Part shown: piece by piece, positions 31,064-39,205 of the stretch
Position numbering within the stretch: position 1 is the first letter of the stretch
How the letters are laid out: every line of letters starts with the position of its first letter
Assembly (NCBI RefSeq): GCF_902859705.1
Contig: NZ_CADIJO010000001.1
Span: forward strand, 372,001-436,000
Direction: 5' to 3'
DNA length: 64,000 nt
Source: Achromobacter deleyi
Lineage (GTDB): Bacteria; Pseudomonadota; Gammaproteobacteria; Burkholderiales; Burkholderiaceae_B
Translations under genes and position numbers: made by a program
The notes under the pieces: generated by a model
Database searches by the model: none
Told to the model about the DNA's origin: nothing
Seen by the model: only the letters and a program-made list of their open reading frames with translations

Positions 31064-31954
31064 TCACGGGTGTTTGCCCTGGCGGCGCAGGGCGGAAGGC
31101 AGTGCGGGCAGCGACAGGGAACGCGGCTTGCGCTGGGCCGGGTCGGCCTGCCGTTCGGCCTGGATGGCGGCCCAGTCCAGCAGCTGCAGCTGGCCGTCGT
31201 GGGTCTCGGCCAGCGCCGACAGGCTTTCCACCCAGTCGCCGTCGTTGCAGTAGAGGATGCCGCCCACGTCGCGCAGTTCGGCCTTGTGGATGTGGCCGCA
31301 GACCACCCCGTCCAGGCCGCGGCGGCGGGCTTCGCCAGCCAGCGCTTCCTCGAAGTCGGTGATGAACGACACCGCGTTCTTGACCTTGTGCTTCAGGTAC
31401 TGCGACAGCGACCAGTAGTGCAGGCCCATGCGGTGGCGCAGGCGGTTGAAGTGATGGTTGATCCACAGCGCCAATTGGTAGAGGCCGTCGCCCAGGTGCG
31501 CCAGCCAGCGGCTGTGCTGGATCACGCCGTCGAACTGGTCGCCGTGCAGCACCAGCAGGCGCATGCCCTTGGCGGTCACGTGCACGTCCTCGTCCAGGAT
31601 CTCGATGTCGCCGAAGGCGAAGCCGGCGAACTCGCGGGCGAATTCGTCGTGGTTGCCGGGGATGAACACCACCCGGGTGCCGTTGCGCGCCTTGCGCAGG
31701 ATGCGCTGGATCACGTCGTTGTGGGCGCGCGGCCAGTGCCAGTGCTTGCGCAACTGCCAGCCGTCGACGATGTCGCCCACCAGGTAGAGGGTGTCGGAGT
31801 CGTTGTGCTCAAGGAAATCCAGCAGGAATTCTGCCTTGCACCCGGCGGTACCCAGGTGAATGTCGGAAATCCAGAGAGCGCGCCAGTGCGTGGGGCGGAT
31901 TTCGTTCACGGTCGTATCCATGTGGGCTGTCGTCATGCCTGGGAATGAGACCAT
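31064..31954 (-). CDS. Metallophosphoesterase, UDP-2,3-diacylglucosamine diphosphatase-like
   Basis: The protein has 296 residues. It is a calcineurin-like phosphoesterase with all five metal blocks: WISDIHLGT, LVGDIVDGWQL, FIPGNHDEFARE, LVLHGDQFDGV and GVVCGHIHKAE. The H-W/R pattern after GDIVDGW and the FLLDFLEHN segment resemble LpxH2/LpxH-like enzymes of lipid A synthesis and related YbbF proteins. At about 270-296 residues it is longer than LpxH proper (240). An ATG at residue 7 or 12 could be the true start. It is a single gene. Confidence 0.83.
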   Translation of the reverse strand: MVSFPGMTTAHMDTTVNEIRPTHWRALWISDIHLGTAGCKAEFLLDFLEHNDSDTLYLVGDIVDGWQLRKHWHWPRAHNDVIQRILRKARNGTRVVFIPGNHDEFAREFAGFAFGDIEILDEDVHVTAKGMRLLVLHGDQFDGVIQHSRWLAHLGDGLYQLALWINHHFNRLRHRMGLHYWSLSQYLKHKVKNAVSFITDFEEALAGEARRRGLDGVVCGHIHKAELRDVGGILYCNDGDWVESLSALAETHDGQLQLLDWAAIQAERQADPAQRKPRSLSLPALPSALRRQGKHP

Positions 31955-32075
31955 CCCGCGATGACGGGGACATGAAGAATCCGTGACGCTGTTGTGACCG
32001 CGGCGCCATTTATGCGCGCCGAAGTGTCGTTCAATGGGGGGCGTGGGGGGGCGTCAGGCAGGCGCCATGCGCGAA

Positions 32076-32801
32076 TCAGCCGCGCAGATGCCCCAGCATC
32101 TCGTGTACGTCGTGGGCCATGATGGCCAGCACGCACACCAGGCCCAGGTAGGCGCAGGTGTAGGTCAGCTTGCTTTCCAGCGTGGTGCCGTAATAGGCCT
32201 GGTTCTCGGGCAGCGTGGGGTCGTACTTGAAGGCCCGCAGCACATTGGGAAAGGCCAGCACGGCCACCAGGATCAGGATAGGGCTGGGACGCCAGAAGAA
32301 CAGCGCCACCAGCACCGGCACGCCTACCAGCCAGATGCGTGGCGACAGCACCGCGGTGATGCGGCCGCCGTCAAAGGGCGACAGCGGGATCAGGTTGAAC
32401 AGATTGATGAAGAAACCCGCGTACGACAGCGCCAGCAGCAGGTCGCTGCCGGTGCTGCGCGCGGCAAAATAGCAGGCCAGCGACGCCACGGTGCCCGCCA
32501 GCGGGCCGCCCAGGCCCACATAGGCCTCGGTGTCCGCGTCATGCGGCATGTCCTTGAGCTGGATCCAGGCGCCCACGAAGGGAATGAATACCGGGGCGCC
32601 CACATCCAGGCCGCGCTGGCGCGCCGCGATGTAGTGCCCCATTTCGTGCAGCAGCAGCAACAGGACAAAGCCCGCGGCGTAGCGCCAGCCGAACACCAGG
32701 GCATACGCCGCCACCGACAGCAGCATGGTGCCGCCGGTGGCCAGCAGCTTGCCGAACTTCAGGTACTTGAAGCCCGACAGCAACAACAGGATCAGCTTCA
32801 T
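32076..32801 (-). CDS. Site-2 protease family (M50) membrane metallopeptidase
   Basis: The protein has 241 residues with about six spans. The zinc-binding motif HEMGH lies in VLLLLLHEMGHYIAARQRGLDVG, and the third ligand region in NLFNLIPLSPFDGGRI. These two motifs define S2P-type intramembrane proteases such as SpoIVFB and YdiL-related proteins. There is no PDZ or CBS domain. It lies 20 bp downstream of the DUF2167 gene, probably in one operon. The substrate is unknown. Confidence 0.88.
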   Translation of the reverse strand: MKLILLLLSGFKYLKFGKLLATGGTMLLSVAAYALVFGWRYAAGFVLLLLLHEMGHYIAARQRGLDVGAPVFIPFVGAWIQLKDMPHDADTEAYVGLGGPLAGTVASLACYFAARSTGSDLLLALSYAGFFINLFNLIPLSPFDGGRITAVLSPRIWLVGVPVLVALFFWRPSPILILVAVLAFPNVLRAFKYDPTLPENQAYYGTTLESKLTYTCAYLGLVCVLAIMAHDVHEMLGHLRG

Positions 32802-32821
32802 CGTTCAGGACGCAAGCCGGC

Positions 32822-33730
32822 TCAGGGTTGGGCCTGATCGGCCTTCTTGCCGCGCATGCGCTTCCACAGACCGCCACCCAGGGCTGCGGCGGCCAGGATG
32901 CCGACCTTGGCGAACTTGGCCAGGAAGGCGGCGATCACGGCGAACAGGCCCAGCTTCTTGGCGGCCACGCCGGCCACCAGCGCGGCCAGGCCGTATTCGG
33001 CCACCTTGTCGGTCGACGAATTGAAATCGGCGTAGCGCTTGCCTTCGACGTACTTCAGGTTGTCCAGCAGCGTCAGCACGGCGGTCTTGTCCTTGGGCAC
33101 CAGGCTCTTCTGGGTGATCAGGTCCAGCGTGATGTAGCCGTCACGGCCCAGTGCGTAGGTGTTGTAGTTGACCGTGGGGTTGTCGTTGGCGGTGTCGCCC
33201 TTGTGCTTGACGGCCACCGACCAGACCAGGCGCTGCGTGTTGCTGTCGTACTTGGGCGATTCGACCCAGCCGTCCATCACCAGTTCGGGGAAACCGCGCT
33301 TCTTGCGTTCTTCGTTGGACTGGTCGGTGCCTTCACGCAGGCTGTCCAGCAGTTCGTTGACGTTCCAGTTCTTGGCGTCGTCGTCCTTGATGTAGCCGGC
33401 CTTGTCGAAGTTCACGGTGATGACCCAGTCGTCATCGTCGCTCTTGGGCATGACCACGCCCAGGAGCGAGGGGTCCTTGCCGTTGCCGTAGGCGGCCATC
33501 AGGCGGTCGGCCTGGGCGCGCGGCACGAAGAACATGGATTCAGGCAGGTGCACCACGGCCTGGTCGCCCAGCTTGACGTCGGCCGGGCCCTCCTGGGCAG
33601 CGGCGAAGGCGGCTTTCATGGCCGCTTCGATTTCCTGCTGTGCAGCGGCGTTCTGGGCGGACGCGCCCAGGGGCAGGAACAACAGCACGCTGGCGGCGGC
33701 CAGCGACAGGCGGGAAAGGAAAGCGCGCAT
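32822..33730 (-). CDS. DUF2167 domain membrane protein
   Basis: The protein has 302 residues. A signal peptide (MRAFLSRLSLAAASVLLFL ... ASA) is followed by the DUF2167 region, with GDQAVVHLPESMFFVPRAQADRLMAAYGN and the diagnostic DDDDWVITVNFDKAGYIKDDDAKNWN. A C-terminal hydrophobic segment (about 250-285: AALVAGVAAKKLGLFAVIAAFLAKFAKVGILAAAALGGGLW) anchors it, with a basic tail. The function of the family is not known. It is upstream of and probably co-transcribed with the M50 protease. The pairing could mean a functional link. Confidence 0.85.
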   Translation of the reverse strand: MRAFLSRLSLAAASVLLFLPLGASAQNAAAQQEIEAAMKAAFAAAQEGPADVKLGDQAVVHLPESMFFVPRAQADRLMAAYGNGKDPSLLGVVMPKSDDDDWVITVNFDKAGYIKDDDAKNWNVNELLDSLREGTDQSNEERKKRGFPELVMDGWVESPKYDSNTQRLVWSVAVKHKGDTANDNPTVNYNTYALGRDGYITLDLITQKSLVPKDKTAVLTLLDNLKYVEGKRYADFNSSTDKVAEYGLAALVAGVAAKKLGLFAVIAAFLAKFAKVGILAAAALGGGLWKRMRGKKADQAQP

Positions 33731-33799
33731 GATTTTTTTGAGGCGTCTGTGAAAGGGGCCTCATTGTCTTTGCGACTGACTTTCAACTTTCTGAAAGCA

Positions 33800-33817
33800 T
33801 GCGTCGAATTCGACGCA
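33800..33817. promoter_or_regulatory. 18-bp perfect palindrome upstream of the DUF2167 gene
   Basis: TGCGTCGAA-TTCGACGCA is a perfect 18-bp palindrome 70 bp upstream of the DUF2167 start and 63 bp past the RDD stop. It has no loop or T run, so it fits an operator better than a terminator. The binding protein is unknown. Confidence 0.4.
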
Positions 33818-33879
33818 CGATTTTGCTATTTGTAAGCAGGTATGTTCAGCTGGCGGTCAGCGCCCGCGTTGGTGCGATA

Positions 33880-34395
33880 TCAGCGCGCTTTCTTGCGTTG
33901 CGGCGCATTGCGCAGGCGGGTGCCCAGGATGCGGTCGTGCAGGAACTGGCCGTCGGGGTCGAACCAGGACCACACGAAGATCGCGAAAGGCGCCGCGACG
34001 ATGAACATGTCCACCGACGCCCAGCCCGTGGCCATGGCGGCCAGCTTGACCAGCGCGGCGCCCGCCAGCACCAGCGGCCAGGCCAGCACGTAGCGCAACA
34101 CCAGGCGCGGGGTGGACGGCGTGTTGCCGTCGCGGTCGACCAGCCGGATGTTCCAGGTCTTCATGGGCAGGGTCTGCCCACGGCGGCGCCAGCACAGCAC
34201 GAAATAGGCGCCGATGGCCACGAACAGCCACGCCTGGCGGGCCGATCGCAGTTCCAGCGCGTTCTTGCTCTGGGTCAGCGTGTCCATCAAGTAGCCTGCC
34301 AGGAACACCACGCCAAACAGCAGCACGGCTTCGTACATCATGCAGGCAAACCGGCGCAGCCGGTTGGGAGTCTGGTCAAGGAGGGTGTCGGTCAT
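33880..34395 (-). CDS. RDD family membrane protein
   Basis: The protein has 171 residues. It has the RDD signature order: an N-terminal RRFACMMYEAVLLFGVVFLAGYLMDTL span, then RQAWLFVAIGAYFVLCWRRRGQTLPMKTWNIRLVDRDG, with the first Arg and the paired Asp of the family. A following LRYVLAWPLVLAGAALVKL span ends in FDPDGQFLHDRILGTRL. The function is unknown; some relatives are transporters or associated with stress. It is preceded by the terminator of the small upstream gene. Confidence 0.88.
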   Translation of the reverse strand: MTDTLLDQTPNRLRRFACMMYEAVLLFGVVFLAGYLMDTLTQSKNALELRSARQAWLFVAIGAYFVLCWRRRGQTLPMKTWNIRLVDRDGNTPSTPRLVLRYVLAWPLVLAGAALVKLAAMATGWASVDMFIVAAPFAIFVWSWFDPDGQFLHDRILGTRLRNAPQRKKAR

Positions 34396-34428
34396 GGGCC
34401 GGTATTATCCGACAAAGCGGCCGACCAT

Positions 34429-34455
34429 AAAAAAAACCCGCCGGTAAGGGCGGGT
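34429..34455 (-). terminator. Intrinsic terminator of the small 62-residue gene
   Basis: On the minus strand ACCCGCC pairs with GGCGGGT around a 6-nt loop, followed by a run of eight T (plus-strand A run 34429-34436). It lies 65 bp after the small gene's stop and before the RDD start. Confidence 0.88.
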
Positions 34456-34519
34456 CTATAAAAGGGGCTATGCAGCCCCCAAGGGGAAAACGGTCAGGCC
34501 CGAGGGCCTGGGGCCATGC

Positions 34520-34708
34520 TCAGGCGGCGGAGTGCGCGTTCTTGGCGCTCGTCTTGCCAGCCAGGGCACGGACGCCGTGGGCCAGCTTACGCAGGCCTGC
34601 GGCCAACGCACGCATCGGATGCGGGCGGAATTGTTCTTCGATGGCCTGGAGCATCAGTTGACGCTCGAGTTCGTCGGTCAGGCGGATGGTGTTGTTCGGG
34701 TTGATCAC
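34520..34708 (-). CDS. Small basic protein of unknown function, strong promoter and terminator
   Basis: The protein has 62 residues if it starts at the GTG at 34708, which has a GGAGG site five bases upstream. An in-frame GTG at 34720 would add four. The product begins INPNNTIRLTDELERQL and contains an acidic-then-basic amphipathic stretch (EEQFRPHPMRALAAGLRKLAHGVRALAGK). It has no Cys, no signal peptide and no clear membrane span. I do not recognise a family. A near-consensus promoter (34759-34787) and an intrinsic terminator (34429-34455) frame it as its own transcript, which argues for a real, well-expressed product. Confidence 0.68.
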   Translation of the reverse strand: MINPNNTIRLTDELERQLMLQAIEEQFRPHPMRALAAGLRKLAHGVRALAGKTSAKNAHSAA

Positions 34709-34722
34709 AATAGCCTCCACGG

Positions 34723-34789
34723 GCTTGCACAGTTGTTTAGCTACTAGGGATTACCCGAATTATAGGGTTAACCCTGAAACTGTGCAAGC
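34723..34789 (-). promoter_or_regulatory. Near-consensus sigma-70 promoter enclosed in a 12-bp dyad
   Basis: On the minus strand, TTGCAC (34782-34787) and TATAAT (34759-34764) are 17 bp apart, which is almost ideal. A perfect 12-bp inverted repeat flanks this core: GCTTGCACAGTT at 34723-34734 and AACTGTGCAAGC at 34778-34789. A palindrome AGGGTTAACCCT (34764-34775) fills the spacer. The upstream arm overlaps the -35, and the other arm falls in the leader. This suggests repression by a dimeric protein or RNA folding. Confidence 0.65.
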
Positions 34790-34959
34790 GTCCGGTGCAT
34801 TTCGGCAACACCATGGTGCTGATGATGCCCCAAATCGGCGCTGCGGGGCACCATAAGCAAAGATACGGGCGCCATGTTGCGGCGCTTTTACAACGAGCGG
34901 GGGGAGGGGGCAGGCAGGCCGCCGCCCAGGGGAAAGCCCCCGGGCGGGGTAGGGGAAGG

Positions 34960-36765
34960 TCAGGCGTCGCGGTAGCCGGCGGCGACCAGTTCGAAGCCGA
35001 ACAGGCGGCAGTCCAGGGCGCCGTTGTGCAGCGGCACGCGGCGCTTGGGTTTCAGGCGCATTTGGTTGGGCAGGGTCATGTCGCTGGTGATGACGTGCAA
35101 CTGCCAGCCGGCGAAGTTGCGCTTCAGGCAGGTGGCCCAGTCGCGCCACAGGTCTGCGTCCGGTTCGGTCAGCATGCGCTCGCCGTAGGGCGGATTGGTG
35201 ACGATCCAGCCGTGGTCGGCCGGGGCCTCGATCTGGCGGGCATCGCCCACTTCGAAACGGATGGAATCGGCCGTCAGCCAGGCGCGTTCGGCGTTGTTGC
35301 GGGCAAATTCCACGGCCTGGGGGTCCAGGTCGTAGCCGACCAGGGGCGCGTCCAGCTGCGGCAGGATGCGCGAGCGGGCGTCGTCCTTGAGGTCGCGCCA
35401 GCGGTAGGCGTCGTGGTCACGCAGGCGCTCGAAGCCGAACGGGCGCGAAATGCCGGGGGGCACGCCCAGGGCGATCCAGGCCGCTTCGATCAGGATGGTG
35501 CCGGATCCGCAGAAGGGGTCCAGGAGCGGTGCGGCCGGGTCCCAGCCCGCCAGCGCCAGCATGCCGGCGGCCAGGTTTTCGCGCAGCGGCGCTTCGCCCT
35601 TGTCCAGGCGCCAGCCGCGCTTGAACAGCGATTCACCGGAGGTGTCCAGGTACAGGGTGGCGGTGTGGCCGGTCAGGAACAGGTGCACGCGCGCGTCGGG
35701 GCGGACCGTGTCGATGCTGGGGCGTTCGCCTTCCAGTTCGCGTAGCCGGTCGCAGATGCCGTCCTTGGCGCGCAGGTTGCAGTACTGCAGGCTCTGCACG
35801 GGGCTCTTGATGGCGGAGGTGTCGACGCGCAGGGTCTGCTCGGCGCCGAACCAGCGTTCCCAGGGGGTGTCGCGGGCAAGGTCGAGGATGTCGTCTTCGT
35901 GCGAGATCTCGGCGTGGGCGACCTGCACCAGGATGCGGGTCGCCAGGCGCGAATACAGGTTGGCGCGCTGCACGCCGGACCAGTCGGCGGTGAACGAGCA
36001 GCCGGCGCGGCCGGCCTGGGCGTCGTCGTAGCCCAGCGCCTGCATTTCGGCGGTCAGGGCTTCTTCGAGGCCCTGCGGGCAGGGCGCGAACACCTTGAAG
36101 ATTTCAGCCTGGCGGGTTTCGCGCGGACGGCGGCTGCGCACTTCGACGACGGGCTCGCGGTCGCGATGATCGTGGTCGTGGTCGTGGTCGTGCGCGTCGT
36201 CGTGGCGGCCGGCCGAGGCGTGGCCCGCGTCGGCGGCGTCATCGTAGTCGGGTTCGGGCGCGAATTCGGGGGCGGGGCCGTCGTCTTCGAACGGGTCGTA
36301 GAAGCGGCCGGCCGGGGTGGCAGGCGCGATGTACTGGTCGTCCAGGCGGGGCGCACGCTGCTGCGGGCGGCCGGAACGGGGACTGGGCGCGGCGTCGCGG
36401 CGCGGGTTGTCGTCGCGGTTGCGGTCGGACGACGGGCCACGGCTGCTGGGGCCTCGTGCCTCCTGGCCGCGCGAGGCCGGGCCGCGGCCGGACGGGCTAC
36501 GGTCGGAGGCGCCGCGGTCCGCGGAACCGCGGCCGCCGGAAGCGGGCTTGCGGGCGTAACGCGCGGCTTCTTCTTGCTGGCGGCGTTGATAGCCTTCCGG
36601 GTCCTTCTGGCGTTCGATGCTTTCCTTGGTGCGCTCGTTCTGGGCGACCAGGCGGGCGCGGGCGCCGGTGCGCACGCGCTTGGGCGCCTCTTCGGCGTGC
36701 GCGTCGCGCGCGGTTTTCTTGATCGTCAGCGTCTTGCGCGGGCGGTCCTGGTCATCAGCGGACAT
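34960..36765 (-). CDS. rlmL: THUMP-domain class I SAM-dependent RNA methyltransferase with long disordered N-terminus (RlmL-like)
   Basis: The protein has 601 residues from the ATG at 36765. Residues 1-215 are disordered, Arg/Gly/Ser/Asp-rich and end in an HD-repeat tract (HDDAHDHDHDHDHRD). From about 220, EIFKVFAPCPQGLEEALTAEM starts the THUMP/ferredoxin-like part of RlmL/TrmN enzymes. The methyltransferase has DPFCGSGTILIEAA (motif I), GYDLDPQAVEFARNNAERA and the catalytic NPPY motif in WIVTNPPYGERML. By family it methylates 23S rRNA (m2G2445) or a similar guanine. It is shorter than Escherichia coli RlmL (702), lacking the second RlmK methyltransferase domain. The frame stays open upstream, over hemJ, but that is non-coding shadow. 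Confidence 0.85.
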   Translation of the reverse strand: MSADDQDRPRKTLTIKKTARDAHAEEAPKRVRTGARARLVAQNERTKESIERQKDPEGYQRRQQEEAARYARKPASGGRGSADRGASDRSPSGRGPASRGQEARGPSSRGPSSDRNRDDNPRRDAAPSPRSGRPQQRAPRLDDQYIAPATPAGRFYDPFEDDGPAPEFAPEPDYDDAADAGHASAGRHDDAHDHDHDHDHRDREPVVEVRSRRPRETRQAEIFKVFAPCPQGLEEALTAEMQALGYDDAQAGRAGCSFTADWSGVQRANLYSRLATRILVQVAHAEISHEDDILDLARDTPWERWFGAEQTLRVDTSAIKSPVQSLQYCNLRAKDGICDRLRELEGERPSIDTVRPDARVHLFLTGHTATLYLDTSGESLFKRGWRLDKGEAPLRENLAAGMLALAGWDPAAPLLDPFCGSGTILIEAAWIALGVPPGISRPFGFERLRDHDAYRWRDLKDDARSRILPQLDAPLVGYDLDPQAVEFARNNAERAWLTADSIRFEVGDARQIEAPADHGWIVTNPPYGERMLTEPDADLWRDWATCLKRNFAGWQLHVITSDMTLPNQMRLKPKRRVPLHNGALDCRLFGFELVAAGYRDA

Positions 36766-36800
36766 ACGAATCCTGGCGAATGTGCAAAGGGTAGGGGGAA

Positions 36801-37229
36801 TCAGAAGGGTTTGACGACGACCAGCGCCACCACCACCAAGAGCAGCAAGACGGGAACTTCGTTGAACCAGCGATAGAACTTGTGCGAACGGGTGTTCTTG
36901 CCCTGTTCGAATTTTCGCAGCATGACGCCACAGGCGTGATGGTAGCCGATGACGAGCAGGACGAAAAAGAGCTTGGCGTGCATCCAGCCACTGCCGGGGC
37001 CGACACCGATGCCGTAGCCCAGGTAGAGCCACATGCCGAGGATGACGGCGATGACGGCCAGGATGGTGGTGAATCGGTACAGGCGGCGGGCCATGCCCAG
37101 CAGGGTGACCTGGACGGCAGAGTCGGATTGCTGGGCGAGGTTGACGAAGATTCTGGGCAGGTAGAACAGGCCGGCGAACCAGGAGGCGATGAAGACGATG
37201 TGGAAGGTCTTTACCCAGAGCATTGCCAT
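36801..37229 (-). CDS. hemJ: HemJ protoporphyrinogen oxidase (CopD-like)
   Basis: The protein has 142 residues from the ATG at 37229 (MAMLWVKTFHIVFIASWFAGLFYLPRIFVN), the normal length. It is a four-span membrane enzyme oxidising protoporphyrinogen IX to protoporphyrin IX in haem synthesis. The conserved His in KTFHIVF, the Arg in LYRFTT and the Lys/His in GWMHAKLFFVLLVIGYHHACGVMLRKFEQG match the family. The C-terminal KFYRWFNEVPVLLLLVVVALVVVKPF is typical. It is 35 bp upstream of the rlmL start, but the latter's 5' side is on the same strand, so hemJ-rlmL may be one transcript. Confidence 0.92.
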   Translation of the reverse strand: MAMLWVKTFHIVFIASWFAGLFYLPRIFVNLAQQSDSAVQVTLLGMARRLYRFTTILAVIAVILGMWLYLGYGIGVGPGSGWMHAKLFFVLLVIGYHHACGVMLRKFEQGKNTRSHKFYRWFNEVPVLLLLVVVALVVVKPF

Positions 37230-37674
37230 GGTTGGGGTCCGGTGTGTGTTTTTTGGGGAGCTGGCATTGTAATGCGGGGGGATGTGTCGGTTCTTCGTAG
37301 GTCGCCCCTCGGGGCGGCGGCTTGCGGAGCGGGCGCCCACGATTGCGGTCCGGCGCGCGGGCGCCGGACTGCCCCTTCGTCATTCTCGTCCGCCTTCGGC
37401 TCCCTTCGAATTCCCTCGGGCGCATCGAGGTTGCCCGCTCCGCAAGCCGCCGCCCCGAGGGGCTACGGGTTTCGAGGATCGGGGCGTTGCTGCACCGGGT
37501 GGGGGTGGGAGAGGTTTGCGGGGCCCGCCCAAATCGGCCGCGCGGGCGGCCTTCTTGGGCTTACGCGCTTCTGGGCGTCGGGAGGGGGGCGCTGCGCGCG
37601 GGGGGAGGGGTGTTGCTTGGGGCGCGCAGCGTGTGGGGACGAATTTCTTTCGGGTGGCGGGGGGGCGCCTGCCG
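37230..37674. other. 445-bp gene-free region between hemJ and prpD
   Basis: There is no credible gene. The hemJ promoter would be at the left end. The middle holds the palindromic element at 37297-37466. The right part (37490-37670) is extremely G-rich on the plus strand (several runs of five to seven G) and is low-complexity. The prpD stop codon follows directly at 37675. Short open frames here have Arg/Gly/Ala shadow composition. Confidence 0.6.
37297..37466. repeat. Large palindromic intergenic element with 31-bp perfect inverted arms
   Basis: Positions 37304-37334 and 37433-37463 are perfect inverted repeats of 31 bp (key words GGCGGCTTGCGGAGCGGGC and its complement). Outside them a GTAG/CTAC echo extends to about 37297 and 37466, interrupted by a few extra bases on the left. 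The 98-bp interior carries its own hairpin GTCCGGCGC / GCGCCGGAC (37348-37369). The size and symmetry resemble a non-autonomous palindromic unit (MITE or REP-like). No coding sequence and no clear target duplication are visible. Confidence 0.7.
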
Positions 37675-39126
37675 TTAGATCACGTATAGGTCGACGTACT
37701 CATTCACGGGCATCGCCTCCAGCTTGGCTTGATCCAGGGACACGTCCAGGATTTTCGCTTGTTGGCGGGCCGGGAACATGCGGGCCAGGTTGGTCTTGAA
37801 TTTGGCTTCCAGCAGGGGGATGCCGTCGGTGCGGCGGCGTTTGTGGCCGATGGGGTATTCGCAGACGACCTCGTCCAGGGTGGAGCCATCGGTGAAGTGG
37901 ACCGTCAGGGCGTTGGCGATGGAGCGTTTGTCGGGGTCGTGGTAGTCGCGGGTGTAGGCGGGGTCTTCGACGCAGGTGATCTTGTCGCGCAGGAGGTCGA
38001 TGCGCGGGTCGCGGGCGATGGCGTCTTCGTAGTCGGCGGCGGTGAGGCGGCCGAACAGGAGGGGGACGGCGACCATGTACTGGATGCAGTGGTCGCGGTC
38101 GGCGGGGTTGTTCAGGGGGCCTTTCTTGTCGATGATGCGGATGCACGCCTCGTGGGTGCGGATGGTGATCCTTGCGATGTCGTCCGTGGTCTTGCCCAGG
38201 GTCTTGAGGCGGTCGTGGATCTGCATGGCGCATTCGACGGCGGTCTGGGAATGGAATTCGGCCGGGAACGAGATCTTGAACAGCACGTTTTCCATGACGT
38301 AGCTGCCGTAGGGGCGCTGGAACTTGAAGGGCTGGCCCTTGAAGAGCACGTCGTAGAAGCCCCAGGTCTTGGCGCTCAGCACCGACGGGTAGCCCATTTC
38401 GCCGGTACGGGCGATGAGGGCCAGGCGCACGGCGCGGCTGGTGGCGTCGCCGGCGGCCCAGCTTTTGCGGCTGCCGGTGTTGGGGGCGTGGCGGTAGGTG
38501 CGCAGGCTCTGGCCGTCTACCCAGGCCAGCGAGACGGCGTTGATGACTTCGTCGCGGTCCAGGCCCAGCATCTGGGCGACGACGGCGGTCGAGGCGACCT
38601 TGACCAGCACGACGTGGTCCAGGCCGACTTTGTTGAACGAGTTTTCGAGTGCGATGCAGCCCTGGATTTCATGGGCCTTGATCATGCTGGTGAGCACGTC
38701 GCGCATGGTCAGGGGCGGCTTGCCGGCGGCGATGGCGATGCGCGAGAGCCAGTCGGCGGTGGCCAGGATGCCGCCCAGGTTGTCGGACGGATGGCCCCAT
38801 TCGGCGGCGAGCCAGGTGTCGTTGAAGTCCAGCCAGCGGATCATCGCGCCGATGTTGAAGGCGGCCTGGACAGGATCGAGCTGGAACTGGGTGCCGGGGA
38901 CCTTGGCGCCGTGGGGCACGACGGTGCCCGGCACGACCGGGCCCAGCAGTTTGCGGCAGGCGGGATATTCCAGCGCTTCCAGGCCGCAGCCCAGAGTGTC
39001 GATCAGGCAGTTGCGGGCGGTCTCGTAGGCCAGGCCGCTCTGGATGTCGTAGTTGAGAACGTAGTCGGCGATATCGACCAGGACCTGGTCGGGCGCGGGA
39101 CGGACGTTGGAGATCGGGGCAGACAT
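37675..39126 (-). CDS. prpD: 2-methylcitrate dehydratase
   Basis: The protein has 483 residues from the ATG at 39126 ([14 protein letters not shown]), the exact usual length. It dehydrates 2-methylcitrate to 2-methyl-cis-aconitate in propionate oxidation. Family blocks include [52 protein letters not shown], the [16 protein letters not shown] stretch, and [18 protein letters not shown] near the C-terminus. It is the third gene of prpB-prpC-prpD, 79 bp after prpC. A PrpD rather than AcnD/PrpF is used, so no aconitase-like partner is needed here. Confidence 0.96.
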   Translation of the reverse strand: MSAPISNVRPAPDQVLVDIADYVLNYDIQSGLAYETARNCLIDTLGCGLEALEYPACRKLLGPVVPGTVVPHGAKVPGTQFQLDPVQAAFNIGAMIRWLDFNDTWLAAEWGHPSDNLGGILATADWLSRIAIAAGKPPLTMRDVLTSMIKAHEIQGCIALENSFNKVGLDHVVLVKVASTAVVAQMLGLDRDEVINAVSLAWVDGQSLRTYRHAPNTGSRKSWAAGDATSRAVRLALIARTGEMGYPSVLSAKTWGFYDVLFKGQPFKFQRPYGSYVMENVLFKISFPAEFHSQTAVECAMQIHDRLKTLGKTTDDIARITIRTHEACIRIIDKKGPLNNPADRDHCIQYMVAVPLLFGRLTAADYEDAIARDPRIDLLRDKITCVEDPAYTRDYHDPDKRSIANALTVHFTDGSTLDEVVCEYPIGHKRRRTDGIPLLEAKFKTNLARMFPARQQAKILDVSLDQAKLEAMPVNEYVDLYVI

Positions 39127-39205
39127 ATCGGTACCTCTCCTGAGTGTGTACAGGCGGCCCGGGGCCTGCGCGGCGCGGGGAAATGCGTCGGCAGGCCCAT
39201 GGTCA

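Noticed and set aside
30963..31253. Short plus-strand frame starting with a CPNC...C zinc-ribbon-like stretch
   Set aside because: The resemblance is limited to about 30 residues between two minus-strand genes. The rest overlaps the phosphoesterase gene antisense and degenerates to Arg/Ser-rich sequence. No ribosome site.
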